The notes under the pieces were generated by a model that saw only the letters and a list, made by a program, of their open reading frames with translations, searched no databases and had not been told where the DNA came from. Shown here piece after piece: positions 1 to 12,062 of a stretch of 64,000 bases of DNA. A program made the translations under genes and the position numbers. Each line of letters starts with the position of its first letter. The stretch's first letter is position 1. Origin of the DNA: Pyronema omphalodes (lineage: Eukaryota > Ascomycota > Pezizomycetes > Pezizales > Pyronemataceae); contig JAJJXM010000024.1 of the NCBI GenBank assembly GCA_024516155.1, forward strand, positions 682,001-746,000, in the 5' to 3' direction.

Positions 1-123
1 TAACCAGTGACCACCAAAACTTCCAAAGGGATGAAATAAGTGTATTATACATAGTCGGGTATTCATAGTTGGGTATTCATAGTTGGGCATTCATAGTCGG
101 GTATTAATATTTATATCTATATC

Positions 124-413
124 TATATCATCATATCATCATATCATCATATCATCATATCATCATATCATCATATCATCATATCATCATATCATCATAT
201 CATCATATCATCATATCATCATATCATCATATCATCATATCATCATATCATCATATCATCATATCATCATATCATCATATCATCATATCATCATATCATC
301 ATATCATCATATCATCATATCATCATATCATCATATCATCATATCATCATATCATCATATCATCATATCATCATATCATCATATCATCATATCATCATAT
401 CATCATATCATCA
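124..413. repeat. 8-bp tandem repeat (ATATCATC)n
   Basis: About 36 near-perfect copies of an 8-bp unit (ATATCATC or a rotation of it) run without interruption. The apparent reading frame across it (period of eight residues, rich in Ser-Tyr-His-Ile) is only the repeat translated and is not a gene. Copy number is likely to vary between strains. Confidence 0.95.
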
Positions 414-894
414 CATAGACAGAATATAGTGATATGGTAAGTATTAAGTAAAGTATACAATGTAGTTACGCTTTGAACTGCATCATTAACCATCATCTGA
501 AAAAGAATAACCAACACTAACCACAAGCAGTAAAATTTCTTAGCCGTAATTCAAGAATCAAGATAGGGACAGTGAAGTAGGGAAGTAGGGAAGATGATAG
601 AGGATTGTAAAGGCTGGGTATATGCCGATGCCGATGGGTGATGATGCTGAGGGAGGAGGATGATATCGATGCTGGGATATAAAGATTGCGGATGGGATAT
701 TGGGGGTATTAGGGGTTCTGGCAGTTATGGAGTTCTGGGAGTTATAAGAAAATCACAGTTTGATACTCAATACCTTACAGCAACAAACGGAGAACTATAG
801 GAACAGAGGGAGGGAAATTTATGTTCTACAGATATATAGATATACAGAGGCAATTTCTAGGATCTTGATTTTTGAGAAGCTGGTAGATATAAGT
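414..894. other. Non-coding stretch
   Basis: AT-rich DNA between two simple repeats. No reading frame, RNA gene or repeat was recognised. A G/A-rich patch at about 560-720 has several short GATG-type imperfect repeats. Confidence 0.5.
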
Positions 895-1163
895 TTTTGT
901 TTTTTGTTTTTTGTTTTTGTTTTTTGTTTTTTGTTTTTTGTTTTTTGTTTTTTGTTTTTTGTTTTTTGTTTTTTGTTTTTGTTTTTTGTTTTTTGTTTTT
1001 TGTTTTTTGTTTTTTGTTTTTGTTTTTTGTTTTTTGTTTTTTGTTTTTTGTTTTTGTTTTTTGTTTTTTGTTTTTGTTTTTTGTTTTTTTGTTTTTTGTT
1101 TTTGTTTTTTGTTTTTTGTTTTTTGTTTTTTGTTTTTTGTTTTTTGTTTTTTGTTTTTCATTT
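895..1163. repeat. (GTTTTTT)n pyrimidine-rich tandem repeat
   Basis: A long run built from GTTTTTT and GTTTTT units, so one strand is almost only T with regularly spaced G and the other is A with C. All three frames stay open on both strands because the unit has no stop codon. The resulting Phe/Val/Leu or Lys/Gln/Asn peptides are artefacts. Confidence 0.93.
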
Positions 1164-1390
1164 TTCATTTTTTGTGTATCGCCGCTGGACTTGTGGTTTG
1201 GTACATATATAGACTGTCGACAGTGGTTTGTCTATTTATGTATTTATGTATGTATGCTTGGGTTTTTGTTTAGTGGGTTGTTTTTGTTGACAGTTTCTTA
1301 TGCTTGTAGGTCGCGGGTTGCAGTTCGGTGCATGCTTGGTGGGTGCCTATGTATGGCTGGTAGCCTGGTCACTGGTCACTGTGCAGCGGG

Positions 1391-1858
1391 TAGTGCTTAG
1401 TCAAGATGCTGTTGGAAGGCTGAGGTTGACCTAGGTACCAGGCAGCAGTGGCCCAGTGGGTCCGCTCGTGTGGTCGATTATTTAAGCCGATTTTGCATCT
1501 GGACTCGGAGTCCGGCAGCGAAGGGGACACGGTGAGCCGCAAGCGAGACCAGAGACGACAGGAGGGCTTGCTTGCTTCAGGAGTCAGGATATCTTGGGTA
1601 GGACTAATTTTGTTAAGCGACAGCTGCATTACTGTATGCCCAAACCCCAGATTATCACTCGATCTCTGGCGAAAGTTACTTAGCATAACAGACTGCGCAC
1701 AACAGCAAAGACTTTAGAGTACAGAAGCCTTTGTATCGTAAAATAGTGCTGTAGAAATAGCGATAATTCAAAGGTCGAAGATTTAAAAAGCTGGCACATA
1801 CATATGATCTACCTTCCCCTCTTGTTGCGTCACTTTGCAGAGTAGTGCTTAGTAAGAT
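1391..1858 (+). repeat. Possible SINE-like insertion with flanking direct repeats
   Basis: Two similar 16-17 bp direct repeats (TAGTGCTTAGTCAAGAT at 1391-1407 and TAGTGCTTAGTAAGAT at 1843-1858) bracket about 435 bp. Inside, 1449-1460 (TGGCCCAGTGGG) fits the RNA polymerase III A-box consensus exactly, and 1501-1513 (GGACTCGGAGTCC) is a loose B-box-like sequence about 50 bp further on. No acceptor stem can be folded, so it is not a tRNA gene. A tRNA-derived SINE is an inference; there is no second copy in this window and no clear A-tail. Confidence 0.25.
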
Positions 1859-2056
1859 CTACTCCACTCACACCGTAAACGCGCTTCACAAACGCGGAGT
1901 CATACAACTCCCAGCCCAGCCCAGCAGAAACTCAAACGAGAATTTTATCTCAAGTTAAATAACACCTATCTTCGCCTTATAGTAAAAATATTGCTCTAGA
2001 GAATACAACCTGACGATTCTCTCACCAATCTTCCAAGTTCCGCATCAATATAACCC

Positions 2057-5000
2057 ATGGACGCCTCTAACATTTCCCCCGGGATTTCGGAATTGCTAAG
2101 TCTTGCTTTGAAGATACTCGATATCCTTCAGACCAATTTCGATCGTATCAACTCCACCCCAGAAAAAGCCCAAAATCTTCTAGATCAAGTCACAGCGCTA
2201 TGTCAAACTCTCGAAAAGCTGAGGGACTTTCTTCGAAATGATTACAAAGGAAACTTTACAGAAACTTCAGCTTTGGTCGGGGCTGTGGGGGCTTGTAAAG
2301 TTCAGATAACGAAGCTTTATGGGATAATTGAAAAGAATGAAGCGAGATGTGAAGAAGGTGGGGAAAAGAAGGAGATAGAAAAAGACGATTATGACGACAT
2401 TATTTTGACTTTTAGAAGCTTCACGGAAATGTTTCAGTTTGCTTTGACTATCGAAAACTGGTAAGATGACTCTAATCCAACTTCAGGCTGGTTGGTGCAG
2501 TATAAAAACTGTTTTCATACCGAGCCGGTACCATTCTACCATCTCTAAACTTCCATTCTCCACTTTTTTCATTCGCCGCAGCAATAACAAGAATGATCGC
2601 TAACTTGATAGTAGTGAACTACTTACGAAGACATCCGAAGAGGTTCTGGCCGAGCTCAAAGCCAGGGAAAGTCAAATGGAGAAGACCCTCGATGGTTTCC
2701 GATCAATGCAATTGCCTGGAATAGATGCGTTATTGACGGCGTCACAGCAGCAAACAGAAATTCTTGGGCATGTGACTAAAATCCTCGAGCTCGGACAAGA
2801 AACACAGACAAGAATAGCAACTGGTTGTTTCCTCACCGATACTAACATTTGGGCCGGTTCAAGCTGACGGGTAATCTAGATGAAGAAATGCAGTCATTGC
2901 TGAAGTGGATATCGCCTTTAGATCCCCAGACTAGACATAAATATCTACAATCAAAGAGGGTACCGCAAACTGGAAACTGGTTCTTGAAAACTGAGGAATT
3001 TCGGAAGTGGCGCGACGATTCTGGTGGGGTCAAAATCCTTGGGTGTTACGGAGTTCCAGGCGCGGGGAAAACCTTCATCAGGTATGTCAGAGCGAAAGAA
3101 ATCATATTGATTGAAGCAAAAGGCATGCTAATATTCGGGTTGTAAAACAGCTCCCTCGTGGTAGACTATCTCTCATCTAGATCTACCGACGATAAAACAT
3201 GCGTGTTCTTCATCTACTATGACTACCAGGACCGGGAAGAGAAAATTGTTCAAAACATCATTGACGAGCTCCTAAAACAAGCTGTAATGGCATCAAAGCA
3301 GAACAATCCATACATCATCCAGAGGTTGCTCGAAATAAAGGGACGCAGTTCTCTGATTATATGCGACGAGGTTCCTCATATTATCTCACTACTTCTTCGC
3401 GGTTTCGATAAGATCTACATATGCATTGATGGCCTGGATGAATTAATTGAGAGAGACAGAAGACGACTCATTGAATGCCTGATGGAACTGTCATCATCCG
3501 ATCGCAGTAATCCGCTACCAGTCCGCTTATTCATCACCGGCAGTCCTGCTATGGAGGAATACGTCAAATCACATACGGCTGTTGCACCACTTATTCCTGT
3601 AGCGGTAAAGCTAGAGGCCAACTCCGAGGATGTTGCGGCATATATTGCTCGCAGGATTGAGGAGGACAAACTGGTTGAAATGGAAGATGGTTTCAAGAAA
3701 CACATCATCACAGAAATTGCGTCCGCATCCCAAGGAATGTTAGTGAACTGTTTTCTCGATACGGCTTGTCTTGTATGCGCGAACTCGTGAGCTAATACAA
3801 TGACAGTTTCTTATTACCCAAACTTCAGATAGAAGCTGTCCTCGATGAACCGACGATCCGGAAGCGACGTAAGGCACTGAAAGATAGGCCAAAAGACCTG
3901 TATGACGCTTACGGAATGACGCTGGACCGGATAAGAGCTCAGAAGCAGTCCATGTCTAGCCTCGCAATGAAGGTCTTGCAATGGGTATTCCTCACCACAA
4001 GACCATTGTCAGTCGAGGAGTTACGTCATGCTCTTGCAGTTGAGCCTGGAGACACCGAGCTCCATAGGGATAACTTTGTGGAGCCACACTTGATACTTGA
4101 CTGTTGTCTTGGACTAGTGATAGTGGATGGGTCCACATCAACTGTTCGGCTATTTCACCAGTCCCTCCACGATTACTTCCAACAGATATACGACAAGGGC
4201 CTGTTGTTCATTGAAGGTCATATGCAGATCGCCTCTATATGCATGACATATATTGCCTTCAACGCCTTCAATCCATATGTCAAGACCTTCGCAGATACCA
4301 TTCTTCCGTATATGAGCTTATATCTCGAAGTTGATACCTACAAACAAGCCATCAATATCCTGAAAAGCAATATATTCACCCCATACCCCTTACTCAGTTA
4401 CGCCGCGACCAGATGGGATTACCATTTCCGCAGTTCCAGAACTCAAGATCCCAAAGTCGAAGACATGGCTGTGGCTTTAATCATCGAAAAATACACCTCC
4501 AATATAGCTCCAAGATATCTTTTAACACCACGATTAGTACACTGGCATGAATTTTATCACAATCCCGAGAAAGAGTTTTGGAATTTCATCCATTTTCGGC
4601 CAGATGATTGGAAATGGCCTACTGATAGCTTTCCGCTGCACATTGTCGCCTCCACTGGGTCTCTGGAGCTGTTCCATCGTGTCTTCATCACTGTAAATGG
4701 AGATATCAACGCAAGGGATACTTGGGAAAATCTCGCCTTAACGCTGGCTGCTCAAACAGGTAATCTATCCCTGGTCAAAGGCATTTTGGATCCTCCATAC
4801 AACGCCGATGTGAACGCCAAATGTTATTCTGATTGTACGGCGCTATTGATAGCAGCTGATAACGATCATACGGAGATCGTAAAGCTACTCTTGGAGAAAG
4901 ATCATATAGACGTCAATGCGCCCGGTTGTGATCTCGACACGGCGTTGTCGATGGCAGTTATGTTAGGTCACACGGAAGTAATCAAGATGCTATTGGAGCA

Positions 5001-5868
5001 TGATGATATTGATGTAAACTTAGCCGACGATCTTGGAAATACGCCGCTCTCATACGCAGCTGAAAATGGGGAATTAGAGGTAGTGAAGTTAATCTTGGAG
5101 CACGATGGTGTCGATGTGAATTGGGCCAATAGTTTTAATGAAGACACGCCATTGGCATTGGCAGCTAATAAAGGCCGTGAAGAGGTAGTAAAATATCTCT
5201 TGGAGCAAGATGGGATTGACGTTGATATGGTCAATGAGGTTGACCAAACTCCTTTGGCACAGGCAGCTACAGGGGGTCACACGAAGGTGGTGAAGTTACT
5301 CTTGGCAACAGGTTGTGTTGACGTCAATAGCTCGGATTATGCAGGGAAAACACCTTTGTTAAAGGCAGCTCAGTGGGGCCATTTGGAGGTGGTGAACCTG
5401 CTGTTAAAGGTAACCGGAATCGACGTCAATAAGGCTGATTACGATGGGAATACACCGTTATTCAAAGCAGCTCAATGGGACCGTTCGAAGGTAGTGGCTT
5501 TACTCTTGGAGCATGGAGCCACAGTTGATACAAGGAATAAGAATGGTAGAACACCGCTGTCCATCGCTGCCCAGTACCACCGTTTAGACTCCGTCAATAT
5601 ATTATTAGAAGCCTCTGCCGATTTGAACACCAAAGACGATACCCATGGTCGAACACCTCTGATTTGGTCATTCTACAAACCCCAGCGTTGGGATCGATGG
5701 ATGAAATGGATAGACTACCGGAATTTCGACACTCTGAAAGCACTTCTATCAGGACAGGATATTGATGTCAACCGGAAAGCGAATGACGGATCAACTGCAC
5801 TGTCGAGGGCTATGGAATTGGAATTTCATGAGGCTGAAGAATATCTGAGAGCACATGGAGTCGTTTGA
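2057..5868 (+). CDS. NACHT-ankyrin NLR-like (STAND) protein
   Basis: Predicted fungal STAND/NLR-type signalling ATPase of about 1,155 residues. Exons by eye: 2057-2460, 2612-2823, 2880-3081, 3151-3738 and 3807-5868; all junctions keep frame. Introns 1, 3 and 4 have good signals (GTAAGA, GTATGT, GTTAGT donors); the 2824-2879 intron has a weak donor (GTTGTT) but contains TACTAAC. Residues 1-200 are helical and resemble the HeLo/SesA-type N-terminal region of fungal NLRs (fold not provable here). A P-loop, GVPGAGKT, lies at about 263-270 and a Walker B, IYICIDGLDEL, at about 361-371, followed by a winged-helix-like region. Twelve ankyrin repeats fill about 742-1150 and run to the C-terminus. In this family the repeats sense a ligand and the NACHT domain oligomerises to trigger the N-terminal effector, often in incompatibility or defence. 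The ligand is unknown. The start is the first ATG of an open exon. Confidence 0.88.
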
Positions 5869-6433
5869 TGTATGATACTCTCTGCCTTTTTTTAGCTGCT
5901 TTGGATACAATGGTTCTGACCTTTTTTTTTCTGTGGTGGTCAGTGATCTTGATGACATTTCTTTTGCTTTGGATTTGGATGAAGTACAGTATCTTCAAGT
6001 TACTTGGGAGAGTGTAAAATGGTGGTATTATGGAATCGTTTATCATAGAATACCAATGGATCATTGATGTAAGGCTACTTGGTTGGGACGTGGACGGAGA
6101 GTTTATGTGACATGTAGTAGATTTATAGATTTCAGAATGTATTTTTTGCAGACTCTGGGACGTACACCAGAATGATGGATATTGTGTTTTTATCGGACTG
6201 ATAAGATGGGTTTTTGATATGCAAATATAAATTCAATGAAACAAAATCACATTGTGGAGGGGTGGAGGAGGGAGTAGGGACGAAAAGGATGAACCTCTGC
6301 TTCAAGATATTTCTTTGATCTCTAAAGTACAGTTTTACGAAGACATCAGCCATTACGCAAGGAAAAAGATATTACCAACAACACACCTGAATCCAAAATG
6401 CAGAGGAAATGGATTCAAAAATCAAAAAGAGAA
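5869..6433. other. 3' flank, no gene seen
   Basis: AT-rich DNA downstream of the NLR-like gene, with T-runs near 5888 and 5922. It presumably holds that gene's 3' UTR. No further gene was recognised. Confidence 0.5.
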
Positions 6434-6517
6434 CTCCTCGGCGGGGAATTGAACCCCGGTCTCCCGCGGACTATCGGTAATGACAGGCGGAAATACTAAC
6501 CACTATACTACCGAGGA
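6434..6517 (-). tRNA. tRNA-Asp (GTC), intron-containing
   Basis: The minus strand folds as a tRNA: 5' acceptor strand TCCTCGG pairs with CCGAGGA, with discriminator G at 6434. The anticodon loop reads CTGTCA, giving anticodon GTC. A 12-nt intron (TTACCGATAGTC) follows position 37, the canonical site, before C38 and the GCGGG stem strand. The T arm carries the B box GGTTCAATTCC and the D arm an A-box-like TAGTATAGTGG. A T-run (CTCTTTTTG on the minus strand) just downstream is a polymerase III terminator. Two further copies lie at 8015 and 12984. Confidence 0.95.
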
Positions 6518-8014
6518 TTATGTCAGCTAATTACACAACGCAATACAGAGCCTTTTTTTATTTCCATTGAACCTTTAGCAATTATGTTCCCGTGCTTCAG
6601 GGTGAGTGTTATGAGAAGAGACTGCAAGAAGAGCCATAGGAGTATGACATCGATATGTATCCCGTTCCCTGTAGTGACGGCTGAAGTGTGTCAAAACCTA
6701 TTTGGCGTTTGGGAATTCTTGCCATAGCATGTCAATGCATCAGTATCATTAAGCATGCCAGCCATTGCGAATCTCGGGGAGCGGCTAACTTTTACCCAGC
6801 ATCCAATGCTAGAAAATAGCGCGGTATCTTTTTGACCAGCTATACACCGGGCCATCCGACTCCCATACTATCCGCTCATCAAAATCTCTCGTATCTTAGA
6901 AGGCCGTATCCAGGGATCAAAGATACGGCGTGAATAAGTTATCGAATAAAGTCCTTATATCTCTATCACTAGACGATGAAAATTCGCAAGCCGTCCTGGA
7001 GAGCAACAACAACAATTGAACAACATCGGCGGTAATTGGTAAATGCTATATCAATTACGTATCGTTCTTTAAGATTGGATATTGAGCCGTTTAGCATCGA
7101 TGGGGTATAGCAACCGGACTGATGTTTCCTTCCCCCGTATCCGTGGTTCTATGGTTAACTTCTGTTCTATTGGCATTTTTCAGGGGTTTCTGGAGTGTTT
7201 TCCTCATGGCATGGTTATACGGAGGGAGTCTGTGGTGAGTGAGTTATTATGAATATGGGAGGAATGGGTGGAGTGTATGCTTCACCATTTTCTAGATTGA
7301 AAATGCATGGTTCTATGGTTCTCTAATAGTACATATAATTATACTCGACAGTTTCATTAAAGAAATCCTGAAATCAGGTCTCCTAGATACTAATTGCTCC
7401 CGTGATTCGATTATCCCAATACAGGGACCCTGGAGCTTGAGTTGATTTTTTTTTCTATCCCCGTCTCTTGAAGACGATTGTATATCCTAAATCATAATGA
7501 GCTCCGATAACCAGTAGTCTCGCCTTTTACAAATTCTGTGACTCCTGCACATGCTCGTCTTCTGCTTCAGAAAATTTCTTCAGGGAGAGCACTTTCTAAT
7601 GAGTAGAAAGAATCTGCACCTGCTCGTGTTGGTGGCCGAGTAGTAGACAGTTAGATAAACTGCACAGGAACATGAATGTCATCAATGGAATCTTGAGCTT
7701 CTTCCCTAAAATACGATTGAGAAAATTTGAGATTCTCAGAATGTCCCTTTTTCTGCCAGGCGTTACTCCGTTGCATCTTTGGCCGTTTCTGTGCATCAAA
7801 ATCCCAAATGAGTTTTCATGTCTACTTCACAATAATATCCTTGAAGTAAAAAGAGAATTGTTATTTTTTTTCGAACAAACAAATGCTGGCGTCACGGCAG
7901 TTGCTAGTCATAGGGGCGGTTTACTGTCTGCAGTATCAAAGGCAACACGTTGGCAAGTCCAGATGAATAATGGAGAGGTAAAAGATGTTTCTGCAGAACA
8001 AATGCAAAAAGAAA
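6518..8014. other. Intergenic, no gene seen
   Basis: About 1.5 kb between two tRNA-Asp genes. Only short frames with no recognisable protein features occur, for example at 7672-8061, which runs into the second tRNA. No repeats of note. Confidence 0.5.
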
Positions 8015-8098
8015 CTCCTCGGCGGGGAATTGAACCCCGGTCTCCCGCGAACTATCGGTAATGACAGGCGGAAATACTAACCACTATACTACCGAGGA
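8015..8098 (-). tRNA. tRNA-Asp (GTC), second copy
   Basis: Same minus-strand structure as the copy at 6434-6517: identical acceptor stem, T arm and anticodon loop (CTGTCA), with a 12-nt intron after position 37 that differs at its 3' end (TTACCGATAGTT). The anticodon stem pairs TCCGC with GCGGG. A T-run follows on the minus strand (TTTCTTTTTGC). Flanks match the other copies only for a few bases past the gene. Confidence 0.95.
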
Positions 8099-8512
8099 TT
8101 ATATTTGAAGTTTACAAAAGCTAACCTGAAGCAAAATTGAACTGTATCAGTATATTTTTCTACCTTTGTTGCTCGAACTGTGCCGCGGCTGGAGATCGTT
8201 CCTCAATCACCGACGCTAGGAATGCAGGGCTGTCTATCGGATGCCATATCTCCTTCGTTAACCCGTTCTATCTATCCGTGACTCCGTTTGTGTTGTGCTG
8301 ATGGCTGGTGTCTGGCTCATAAGGCGGCGTCACAGTCTGTCGACATGAATCACCATCCATGCAAGGCGCCCCGCAATAAGCGTGCCTTAGTTTAGCTTTC
8401 CACGAAGCGCAGACCAACGTCATAATCTCCACTGCTCTCGCCTGTTGCCGCATTCTTACGTCGTCCTCATAACTTATCATCAATACGGAAACGAAGTGCA
8501 CCGCATACCGTA
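8099..8512. other. Upstream region of the CUE3-like gene
   Basis: About 410 bp between a tRNA gene and the CUE3-like start codon. It should hold that gene's promoter and 5' UTR, and the minus-strand tRNA's upstream DNA. No specific motif is claimed. Confidence 0.4.
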
Positions 8513-10464
8513 ATGGCTATACCCCTCGCGCCCTACCCACCGCCGGCAATCCGAACCTCAATTCCCCCGAACGACTGGTCCGCGATCACCCAGAGCTGGA
8601 ACACCGCGTTGACTCTTCTCCTACAGACGCCTTCTGCGCAGCTCACCGATAACTTGATAACATTTCTCATTTCATACCTTGTATCAGCACCGATATCACC
8701 AATTGACGCGCTACGGAGACCCGTGTTTTTACTTCTACATCGTCTACTTTCGGAATCCCCAAAACTGTTTGATACCCCGGGGTTCTTGGAAGGGTTCGCA
8801 CGACTCTATTATAATGTACCAGCTGCGCAGAATCTACTAGTCAGCCTATGGAAAAGTCACGAAGTGGAGGTTGAGAAAGCCGTCCAGGCGCTCAAGAAGA
8901 AACATCTACCGGTATTCTCAAAGGCCAACCTAACATACGACGATGCAGCAAGCTTGTCCAGGGTATTCCAGTTGTCTCCAAAGGCTGCTGCTATCTTCCT
9001 TGCCGGCGAAGAGTTTGTAGATGTTGCGCTAGATGGTGATGAGGTTGTGGTGAAGCTGTATGCAAGGGCTATGACTGAGGCGGCTCGTGTAAACTGGAGT
9101 GTTGTTGTAGATGCTTTATACTCACTGACAGTTCCTAGCTCGGGGAAGAAAGAGAAAGCGCTGGCAAAGCGTTTAGCAGAATTAGGGTTGGGGCCTAGGC
9201 TGAGGTCTTTAGCCAATGGAACTGAGAGTGAGAGCAGAGTCGCGGCAGTGGTAGAGAAGCTTCATGAGTTATCGCCTCCGCCGCGCAAAGTAAAGAGTAA
9301 ACCAGCGATGGATAAGGGTAAAGGAATAGCAGCTCCAGAGCCATCGACAGAGCCAGCAAGAACCGATCAAGAGGAAGCTGAAACGGCCAGCAAAGTCGAC
9401 CAGATTAGAGATATGTTTCCACATCTCGGTGCCGGCTTCATTCGGAGATGTCTTAAAGAGATTGGAAGCGTTGAAGAGGTTACCATGGCATTGCTTGAAC
9501 AGAACTTACCACCCCAGCTTCTTGAAGCTGACCAAAGCGAAGAATTGTATACCCCTCCAACCCCCGACTGAACCAGCATCTACTAACACCCCATAGCTTT
9601 CCTCCAGAGTCCGTCCAGTTTTCACGCCCATCCTTCCCATCCCCTTCAACAGTCCCAAAACCTTCCCTCCCAGAACGCAAAAATATCTTCGACAACGACG
9701 CCTTCGATACCCTGGCACCCAGTGCCTTCCGAAACCTTACCGTTGGCAAGCGCCACAATTCTGCTACTGCCGATAAATTACTCAAGTCTTCCGATGTTCC
9801 TAAATCCGCTATTCTATCCGCTTTGGAAGCTTTCGATTCCGATGATGATGAGAGAGACGATACCTATGACTCCAACGATGTCGGTGGAGCTGTGGATGTT
9901 GTTGATGATCAGGCGGATGATGAACATGTCGTATACATGGCTTACCAACGGTCTGCTGCGGATTTCTTGAAGGATGCCCGTGGTGGAGCGGCGAGAAAGG
10001 CACTCAAGGAAGCGACAGGCTGGACAGATGAACAGCTTGAGGGCTGGGGAGTTATGTTGGCCAGAGAGCCCGACAGGCAGAGGAGACTGGAGAGGAAGTT
10101 TGCGGCCAAGGAAATTCAGGGTGGGAAGCAGCAACAGGTTCAGTTGGAGAGAACAAGTTGGAGGACGGGAGATGCAGAGTCGGAGAGGGGGAGAGGAAGG
10201 GGAAGGGGTGGTAGAGGAAGAGGTGGGCCTGGAAGAGGAGGTCATGCCGCCACGCAGAGTGGACCGAGTGCCCCGTCGAACGGCGCTGGTGGGCCCAGTG
10301 CATCGGGATCAGGTGGACAAGGCGGGGATCAAAAGCAAGGTACCAATCCCAGCAGAGGCAGGGCTCGGAAAGAACAAAACAAAGGCCGTGTTGGAAACCA
10401 TAATAGAAGAGAAGGACATGCGAAGAAGATGGCAAGAGGATTTGGAGGAGGTCCCACGGAATAG
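8513..10464 (+). CDS. CUE3: CUE-domain protein, Cue3/ASCC2-like
   Basis: Two exons, 8513-9546 and 9597-10464. The 50-bp intron has donor GTATAC and branch/acceptor TACTAACACCCCATAG; splicing keeps frame and gives 633 residues. The N-terminal half is helical and matches the general layout of Cue3/ASCC2. A CUE-type ubiquitin-binding domain lies at about 294-336 (MFPHLGAGFIRRCL... MALLEQNLPP). The C-terminus has an acidic stretch (FDSDDDERDD), an Arg-Gly-rich segment at about 540-565, and the conserved family tail NHNRREGHAKKMARG. In yeast, Cue3 works with Slh1 and Rqt4 in the RQT complex, which splits collided, ubiquitinated ribosomes. That role is inferred here from domain order. It has no functional link to neighbouring genes that I can see. 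Confidence 0.87.
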
Positions 10465-11111
10465 ACCGGGAGTGTTAGATGCGTATATCATGCTTATGAA
10501 AAGAATTGCTGCTTTTGTATTACTGCATAATCATTGGAAGAAAGTGGAATATGAATACATAACGAGAGTATTTTATTCAAGGAAAATCAACATACCTTTG
10601 TATTACTAAATATTGAAATCCCTTGTATATGAATACTCCACACCTCATCATGTAACTATATCCTATCCTATCCTCCGACGGTAAAGTATACCTTTGAAGA
10701 AAATCTCGGCTTTGACAATAAAAAGTTATCACGACGGTCTATCACCTACACATTAGAGTCATCTTTTACATACTACAACTCCAGCGTGAGTTACAGATGC
10801 CACATCTCGTCCCTGGGCAATTTCCATTCGCCTTCAACTTCCCTCGATACCGCATCGCAAGCCGTAAGTTATCATCAACGCAATCTCTTCATTATATCCT
10901 TATCTTCCAGCATTCCTTAACTCTTCCGTACACACGGTATTGACAGCAGCAAAATCGGTGCCAGAACCTACCCACACAACTCCGCCTAAGTTAGACACGC
11001 ACAAGTGACCATAAGCTAGACACCACGGAAGCTATTTATACACCGAGGAGTAAATGGAGCCGAAAACGATACATAGGCCCCTGGTACCGAGTAGACTAGA
11101 AAAGTATACAC
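10465..11111. other. Intergenic, no gene seen
   Basis: Downstream DNA of the CUE3-like gene. It has a short TCCTA repeat near 10660. No gene recognised. Confidence 0.5.
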
Positions 11112-12062
11112 ATCCAGGCAGAGTTCGGCACGGTCCGTCCGGTCCCGTCCTGGCTTTGGACGGGACCGGACCGTCACTCGTGGTCCCGTCCTGAAGTAGG
11201 ACCAGGACCGGCCGTCCTGGAGGCACCATGGACGGGACGGACCGCGGGCGACCGTGGGTGACCACGACTAGCGTCACAACCGGTCACTCGAAACCCGCAG
11301 TTTTTTTACTACGGCTCATGTTGTTTTCCTTAGATAATTCTGATGCATTGCACGAATTAAAGTCACCTATATGGAGTTGCTTGCAAACAAAGAAAAACTA
11401 TACTGATGCATAAGAATGCTCCTTCTCCCGCCACTAAAATGCGTCCTTCCCCATCCTTCTTGAATGAACACAACTCTTGAGAGGACAGGCAGGGTGTTCT
11501 GCTCCTAGTCGGAACAGGTGTAGAGAACGCCGATAAGAAAATTGGCATATTTCTGCTCCTCTGGGAATTGAGTGACGCCTGTTGGTGTTCAACCTACACG
11601 GCAATGAAAGAAGTGGAAAATTCTTGCATGTAGAAGATAGAAAGGTAGAAGATGGAGTGTGAAGAATACAGGAAACATTTATAGCGGGATCGTACTTCAT
11701 TAGGAAACGAAAATAATACCATAGGCAGTGAAACTATTGCTGGGTAGAGCGTGCACCTGCAGTGCAATGTAAAAGTTTTACTGAAGTTCAGCATGAAGGG
11801 TTTATCTACTGCAGTGCTGAAAACGTCGCTGCTGCGGCCCATAGCATCTGGCAAACTTGAACCAAACGGCCCCCTGCACACTAGCGCACCCAAAGACCAC
11901 GGTCCTGCCGTCACCCGCCGTCCCGTCCGGTCTTTTGAGTTTGCGGACGGGACCGGACCACCTAGTGGCCGTCCGTCCAGGAAGGTGGACGGGACGGGAC
12001 CACCAGCGTGGTCCCGTCCGGTCCGCCGTCCTGGACGGACCGTGCCGAACTCTGCATCCAGG
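11112..12062. mobile_element. Non-autonomous hAT-like DNA transposon
   Basis: The element proper is 11120-12054 (935 bp). Its ends are perfect inverted repeats for 22 bp, starting CAGAGTTCGGCACGG and ending CCGTGCCGAACTCTG. The flanks are an exact 8-bp direct repeat, CATCCAGG, at 11112-11119 and 12055-12062. An 8-bp target duplication and a CAG-starting terminus are hallmarks of the hAT superfamily. Just inside both ends, many copies of GGACGGGACC/GGTCCCGTCC occur in both directions, like the subterminal transposase-binding repeats of hAT elements. The middle (about 11290-11880) is AT-rich with no transposase frame, so it would need a transposase in trans. Its base composition differs sharply from its surroundings. 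Confidence 0.88.

Noticed and set aside
83..418. Open frame with an eight-residue protein repeat
   Set aside because: It is just the 8-bp tandem repeat read in three units; nothing outside the repeat looks coding.
760..1400. Several open frames on both strands (Phe/Val/Cys or Lys/Gln-rich)
   Set aside because: They come from the GTTTTTT repeat, whose unit has no stop codon in any frame.
1441..1515. A tRNA gene suggested by the A-box TGGCCCAGTGGG
   Set aside because: No acceptor stem, T arm or anticodon stem can be formed; kept only as a weak SINE-like signal.
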